A stretch of 9,964 bases of DNA from contig JBFHDK010000091.1 of the NCBI GenBank assembly GCA_041584755.1, positions 1 through 9,964 on the forward strand, in the 5' to 3' direction. This DNA comes from HB2-32-21 sp003448675 (GTDB taxonomy: Bacteria > Pseudomonadota > Gammaproteobacteria > Pseudomonadales > Porticoccaceae). Below, one piece after another: positions 7,180 to 9,964 of the stretch (its first letter is position 1; each line of letters begins with the position of its first letter). Below the pieces are notes generated by a model that was not told the DNA's origin, made no database searches, and worked only from the letters and a program-made list of their open reading frames with translations. Made by a program: the position numbers and the translations under genes.

Positions 7180-7965
7180 TCAGATGGACATCACCAGGTG
7201 ACCGCCATCCACCGGTAGTATAGCGCCGTTAATGAATGAGCCGGCATCACTGGCCAGCAGTAACAGTGGGCCATTCATTTCCTGCATTTCTCCCAGGCGC
7301 TTCGCCGGGAAGGTCGAAATATACGCCTTGCCCGCCTCACTCTCGAAATAGGCGTCATTCATTTCGGTTTTAAAGTAACCGGGACAAATGGCATTGACGC
7401 GGATGTTTTTACTCGATAGCTCCAAGGCCATATGTTTCGTCAATTGAATGACACCAGCCTTGGAAGCGGAATAGACACCATGCCCGGTACTTGTGGCCAG
7501 GCCCAGTACCGAGGCGATATTAACGATCGCGCCGCCACTGTTCGTCGCGATCATGCGTCGGGCGGCCTCGCTGGCGACCAGCCAGGCGCCACGAAGATTG
7601 GTGTCGATAACGAAATCCCAATCGGTTTCCGAGGTTTTATGCACACTTTTCGGTGCGGCAACGCCGGCGTTGTTGACCAGTACGGTGACTGTGCCAAAAC
7701 GCGCTTCGGCGGTGTCAAAGGCCTTGGCGACACTGGTGGCGTCGGTGACATCCAGGGCCACGGCAAGGGCCTCACCGCCGGCTGCCTGGATCTCGCTGAC
7801 CAGCGCTTGCAAGCGCTCCTCGCGGCGGGCGCCGACCGCCACTTTAGCGCCAGCGCTGGCCAGCACCCGTGCAAAGTGGGCGCCAAAGCCGCTGGAGGCG
7901 CCGGTAATCAGCGCGGTTTTGCCGCTGAGATCAAATTCGCTTAAATCTGGGTTTGTCTGAGTCAC
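7180..7965 (-). CDS. Short-chain dehydrogenase/reductase (classical SDR)
   Basis: This is a 261-residue classical SDR oxidoreductase, predicted to be cytoplasmic. It carries the dinucleotide loop TGASSGFG (21-28), basic R47/R48 after the second beta strand (suggesting NADP preference, an inference), D72 in the LDVTD segment, NNAG (98-101) and the N123-S152-Y165-K169 catalytic tetrad (Y and K in YSASK). It ends with the usual PVDGGH segment near the C-terminus. The start is GTG at 7963-7965: no in-frame ATG occurs until codon 139, and a GAGG at 7972-7975 sits six bases upstream. The family includes beta-ketoacyl reductases, hydroxysteroid dehydrogenases and sugar dehydrogenases, and the sequence does not choose between them. 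It lies 45 bases after quinone-oxidoreductase copy A and 36 before pdxH. A 3-hydroxyacyl or secondary alcohol substrate would fit the ligase in the same run. Confidence 0.9.
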   Translation of the reverse strand: MTQTNPDLSEFDLSGKTALITGASSGFGAHFARVLASAGAKVAVGARREERLQALVSEIQAAGGEALAVALDVTDATSVAKAFDTAEARFGTVTVLVNNAGVAAPKSVHKTSETDWDFVIDTNLRGAWLVASEAARRMIATNSGGAIVNIASVLGLATSTGHGVYSASKAGVIQLTKHMALELSSKNIRVNAICPGYFKTEMNDAYFESEAGKAYISTFPAKRLGEMQEMNGPLLLLASDAGSFINGAILPVDGGHLVMSI

Positions 7966-7970
7966 GTACT

Positions 7971-7976
7971 ACCTCA
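7971..7976 (-). promoter_or_regulatory. Shine-Dalgarno sequence deciding the GTG start of the SDR gene
   Basis: TGAGGT on the minus strand, with GAGG at 7972-7975, lies six bases before GTG (7965). It supports this non-ATG start, which is also required because the next Met codon in frame would remove the whole NAD(P)-binding region. Confidence 0.7.
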
Positions 7977-8010
7977 ATTGTCTGGAAAAGTGTCGGGTGG
8001 CGTTATTGGT

Positions 8011-8988
8011 TTAAGGGGTAATCACCACTTTGCCCATTACGTTGCGCCCGGTAACGTGTTTGATGGCCTCAATACCGTCGGCGAGCTTGTATGTGCGGTC
8101 GATAATGGGCTTGACCTTACCCGCTTCACACCACTGGAACAGCTCCTGCATATTGTCGGCATGGACTTCCGGTTCTGTCTGGGTGAATTGTCCCCAGAAC
8201 ACGCCGACCACGGAATAGCCTTTGACCAGGGTCAGGTTTACTGGCAGGGTTGGGATGCGCCCGGAAGCAAAGCCGACAATCAGCAGACGACCGTCCCAGG
8301 CCATGGCGCGGGAACAGGCATCGAAGGCATCGCCGCCCACCGCATCGTAGACGACATCGGCGCCGCGACCGTTGGTGAGTGCCTTGATGGCCTTGTTTAG
8401 ATCTTGTTCACTGTAGTTGATGCCATCGTCGGCGCCCTGGCTTTTGGCAAAGGCCAGTTTTTCCTCGGACGAACACACTGCGATAACCCGCGCGCCCATG
8501 GCCTTGCCGATCTGCACTGCGGCGATGCCAGTACCGCCGGCGGCACCCAATACCACCAGGGTTTCGCCTGCCTGCAGGCGGCCACGCTGGCGCAGGCCGT
8601 GATGGGCAGTGCCGCTGGCGGCAAGCAGGGCCGCGCCGGTCTCGTAATCCATGGACGCCGGCATTTTGTAGGCAGCCGAACTTGGCAGGGTAATTTTCTC
8701 GGCATAGGCGCCGAAGTCCGTGGTCAGGGCAAGCACCCGATCGCCAACGGCAAAGTCGGTAACGCCTTCGCCCAGGCCAATAACCTCGCCGCTGATTTCC
8801 GAGCCAGGAGCAAAGGGGCATTCGGGACGGGCCTGGTATTTCCCTTCTACTAACAGGCCGTCGGGGAAGTTAACGCCAATGGCTTTTACCGCGACCAGAA
8901 TCTCTCCGGGGGCTGGTTCAGGATCGGGAAAATCCCGATACTTCAGGTCTTCAACCGGCCCGTATTGTTCACACACCAGTGCTTTCAT
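8011..8988 (-). CDS. Zinc-free quinone oxidoreductase-like MDR protein (copy A)
   Basis: The product is a 325-residue medium-chain dehydrogenase/reductase of the quinone-oxidoreductase group (E. coli QOR is 327). It has an N-terminal GroES-like fold (about 1-115) with PGSEISGEVIGLGEGV (61-76), then a Rossmann domain with the AAGGTG loop (149-154) and CSSEEK (172-177), where QOR proteins contact the NADPH phosphate. The Cys/His zinc ligands of alcohol dehydrogenases are absent. Relatives reduce quinones, enones or enoyl-CoA esters with NADPH. The ATG at 8988 is preceded by a distant AAGG. Residues 214-252 are encoded by DNA identical to copy B at the right edge, while the 69 C-terminal residues of the two copies share 47 positions. 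The SDR gene starts 45 bases downstream and probably shares the transcript. The actual substrate is unknown. Confidence 0.9.
   Translation of the reverse strand: MKALVCEQYGPVEDLKYRDFPDPEPAPGEILVAVKAIGVNFPDGLLVEGKYQARPECPFAPGSEISGEVIGLGEGVTDFAVGDRVLALTTDFGAYAEKITLPSSAAYKMPASMDYETGAALLAASGTAHHGLRQRGRLQAGETLVVLGAAGGTGIAAVQIGKAMGARVIAVCSSEEKLAFAKSQGADDGINYSEQDLNKAIKALTNGRGADVVYDAVGGDAFDACSRAMAWDGRLLIVGFASGRIPTLPVNLTLVKGYSVVGVFWGQFTQTEPEVHADNMQELFQWCEAGKVKPIIDRTYKLADGIEAIKHVTGRNVMGKVVITP
8231..8349. repeat. 119-bp perfect repeat, first occurrence (inside copy A)
   Basis: These 119 bases match 9846-9964 without a mismatch or gap, at a constant offset of 1615. They encode residues 214-252 of copy A plus two bases of the next codon. 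Just outside, at 8230/9845, the copies differ, and from there about a third of positions differ over the next stretches. The right-hand limit of the match is unknown because the window ends there. Confidence 0.95.
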
Positions 8989-9085
8989 ACTTTATGCGCC
9001 TTTTTTCAGTTTTGACGGTTTTTATTTGATGAGTTTCAGTTTGATAATTTTACCGGGTCTGGTTCTTTTGAAGGTGCTCAGTTAT
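8989..9085 (-). promoter_or_regulatory. AT-rich leader of copy A with a possible promoter and a direct repeat
   Basis: The 97 bases between the GFA gene stop and the start of copy A are clearly AT-richer than the flanking oxidoreductase gene. On the minus strand a TAAAAT (9047-9052) resembles a sigma-70 -10 box, but no good -35 box stands at the right distance. On the plus strand TTTCAGTTTTGA (9004-9015) and TTTCAGTTTGA (9034-9044) form a near-exact direct repeat 30 bases apart, which could be paired regulator half-sites. Both readings are tentative. Confidence 0.25.
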
Positions 9086-9493
9086 TCAGGAAGCGGGTGG
9101 TCCTTCGGCGAACTGGGGTAAATCATCGCAAATATTGGTCCAGCCGGCTTTGGATTGGGTATGAATATGAAAGGCCGGTTTTTGCTCGGGCGTGTCTTCG
9201 AGTATGCCCAGGCGAATATTGTGTTTCTTGCCAGTATTTTTTCGGGAGAACAGACTTGAGCCGCAAACTGAACAAAATGCCAGGTCAGTTTCTTGGCTTT
9301 TGGCGAAGTAGTTCACTAGTGCTTCACCTTCAATAAACTCAAAGTCCGAGGAGTCGATGCCACCGACGGAGGCGTAATCGGAACCGGAGAATTTTCGACA
9401 TTCCGAACAATGACAATTGCCCATATATAAAAACCGGTTGGGTACCCTGATTTTTATTTGGCCACACAAGCATGACCCTGATAACTTTGCCAT
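9086..9493 (-). CDS. GFA/CENP-V family zinc-binding protein
   Basis: This small protein of 135 residues belongs to the GFA (glutathione-dependent formaldehyde-activating enzyme-like, CENP-V/GFA) family. All seven usual zinc cysteines are present: C8 and C10 in GSCLCG, C27, C29 and C32 in NCHCSEC, and C74 and C77 in FCSVCGS. The C-terminus has the family's H...KAGW...DDLPQF pattern. Family members have been linked to binding glutathione adducts such as S-hydroxymethylglutathione, but most, including this one, have no proven reaction. The ATG at 9493 follows AGGGAG at good spacing. It sits between the two quinone-oxidoreductase copies, 97 bases before copy A and 132 bases after copy B, and by hand count bases 9121-9480 are about 46% GC, lower than copy A. 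That composition suggests separate acquisition. A role in handling a reactive aldehyde or conjugate with its neighbours is inference. Confidence 0.88.
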   Translation of the reverse strand: MAKLSGSCLCGQIKIRVPNRFLYMGNCHCSECRKFSGSDYASVGGIDSSDFEFIEGEALVNYFAKSQETDLAFCSVCGSSLFSRKNTGKKHNIRLGILEDTPEQKPAFHIHTQSKAGWTNICDDLPQFAEGPPAS

Positions 9494-9558
9494 ATCGAAC
9501 TCCCTGCCAATATTTCTCTAGCTTATTTACCCCTGGCCTATCTGCTCTAGGTGCTGAC

Positions 9559-9585
9559 TACCCCGGCTGCTTTTGGCTCGGGGTA
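9559..9585. terminator. Stem-loop between copy B and the GFA gene, possible terminator
   Basis: TACCCCG (9559-9565) and CGGGGTA (9579-9585) form a perfect 7-base stem with a 13-base loop, 41 bases beyond the stop of copy B in its direction of transcription. No T run follows on the minus strand, so it is not a textbook intrinsic terminator. It may end or attenuate the copy B transcript or protect an RNA end. The rest of the gap 9494-9625 holds only the GFA ribosome-binding site and nothing else I recognise. Confidence 0.3.
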
Positions 9586-9625
9586 AGACGCGGAGTTTAT
9601 TCCGGGCTGAAACCCCTCGTGCTTG

Positions 9626-9964
9626 TCAGGGGCGTACCACCACTTTGCCGCGCACATTACGGCCAGTGACATATTTAATCGCTTCGATGCCGTCTTTCAG
9701 TGCAAAGCCCTTGTCAATCACCGGCACTACCTTGCCCGCCTCAAACCATTCATAGAGCTCGCGCATATTGGCGGCGTGATCCTCTGGTTGTTTCAGCGTA
9801 AAACTGCCCCAGAACACGCCGATCACTGAATAGCCTTTTACCAGAGTCAGGTTTACTGGCAGGGTTGGGATGCGCCCGGAAGCAAAGCCGACAATCAGCA
9901 GACGACCGTCCCAGGCCATGGCGCGGGAACAGGCATCGAAGGCATCGCCGCCCACCGCATCGTA
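9626..9964 (-). CDS. Zinc-free quinone oxidoreductase-like MDR protein (copy B), C-terminal part
   Basis: This is the last 112 codons and TGA stop of a second quinone-oxidoreductase-like gene whose start lies beyond the right edge. The visible part begins at YDAVGGDAFDAC, which corresponds to residue 214 of copy A, so roughly the first two thirds of the protein are missing from view. The end of the Rossmann domain and the C-terminal strand (GRNVRGKVVVRP) are present. Its first 39 codons are identical at DNA level to copy A; beyond that, 47 of the last 69 residues match, with no gap. It is therefore a tandem paralogue, separated from copy A by the GFA gene. A GTG at 9953-9955 is an internal valine codon, not a start. 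Function is as for copy A: NADPH-linked reduction of a quinone, enone or enoyl thioester, substrate unknown. Confidence 0.88.
   Translation of the reverse strand, partial: YDAVGGDAFDACSRAMAWDGRLLIVGFASGRIPTLPVNLTLVKGYSVIGVFWGSFTLKQPEDHAANMRELYEWFEAGKVVPVIDKGFALKDGIEAIKYVTGRNVRGKVVVRP
9846..9964. repeat. 119-bp perfect repeat, second occurrence (inside copy B, to window end)
   Basis: This is the partner of 8231-8349, in the same orientation and reading frame, and it runs to the last base of the window. The true repeat may therefore be longer. The inner boundary is abrupt: the first mismatch is a synonymous third-base change at 9845, and differences then become frequent. Confidence 0.95.

Noticed and set aside
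7432..7944. Two long plus-strand open frames opposite the SDR gene (7432-7944 and 7493-7960)
   Set aside because: The SDR frame carries every catalytic motif; the antisense frames have skewed, low-information composition and no ribosome-binding site worth noting.
8404..8853. A 149-codon plus-strand open frame opposite reductase copy A
   Set aside because: It is a shadow of the complete and motif-bearing reductase gene, and the translation resembles no known family.
9953..9955. GTG as the start codon of reductase copy B
   Set aside because: It encodes the internal valine of the YDAVGGDAF segment; the upstream codons stay open to the window edge and match copy A, so the gene continues beyond 9964.
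8231..9964. The 119-bp identical repeats as ends of a mobile element flanking the GFA gene
   Set aside because: They are direct repeats lying in frame inside two homologous genes, with no transposase or integrase between them and no target-site duplication, so homology between paralogues explains them better.

Overview
The window reads as chromosomal DNA from a gammaproteobacterium. The best-recognised genes (the 3' end of rsmB, trkA, trkH, pdxH) all resemble their Enterobacteria/Pseudomonas-type versions in length and motifs, and rsmB next to trkA is a common gammaproteobacterial order. The accessory genes (cytosolic-type sulfotransferase, acyl-CoA ligase, two zinc-free quinone-oxidoreductase-like genes, a GFA-family gene) would suit a marine, lipid-using lineage such as the Cellvibrionales/Spongiibacteraceae. 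That placement is an inference from gene content, not something the sequence proves. GC content is moderate to high, with one clear AT-richer island around 9000-9560.

Layout. Bases 2-3082 lie on the plus strand: the last 65 codons of rsmB (16S rRNA m5C methyltransferase), then trkA and trkH, which overlap by one base and encode both core parts of a Trk potassium uptake system. The strand switches at 3083-3096, where trkH and a minus-strand acyl-CoA ligase converge with 14 bases between their stop codons. Everything from 3097 to the end is on the minus strand. Read in the direction of transcription from the right edge, the order is: a quinone-oxidoreductase-like gene cut by the window edge (copy B), a small GFA/CENP-V-type zinc protein, a complete quinone-oxidoreductase-like gene (copy A), an SDR dehydrogenase with a GTG start, pdxH, a histidine phosphatase, a PAPS-dependent sulfotransferase and an acyl-CoA ligase. 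Gaps are 36-132 bases, so the run could be one or a few transcription units.

How the genes may work together. TrkA is the cytoplasmic NAD-binding gating ring and TrkH the membrane pore. On the minus strand, acyl-CoA ligase, SDR, two medium-chain reductases and the GFA protein would fit oxidation or detoxification of a carboxylic, carbonyl or enone-containing substrate. The sulfotransferase could sulfate an alcohol or phenol group on the same compound. pdxH and the phosphatase look like housekeeping genes embedded in this run. No substrate can be named from the sequence.

The most notable signal is a 119-base block that is perfectly identical between the two quinone-oxidoreductase genes (8231-8349 and 9846-9964), whereas the adjoining parts are only about 68% identical in protein. 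It is either recent gene conversion or an assembly effect, because the window ends inside it. I see no tRNA, rRNA, CRISPR array, insertion sequence or phage gene, and no stretch over 300 bases lacks a gene.
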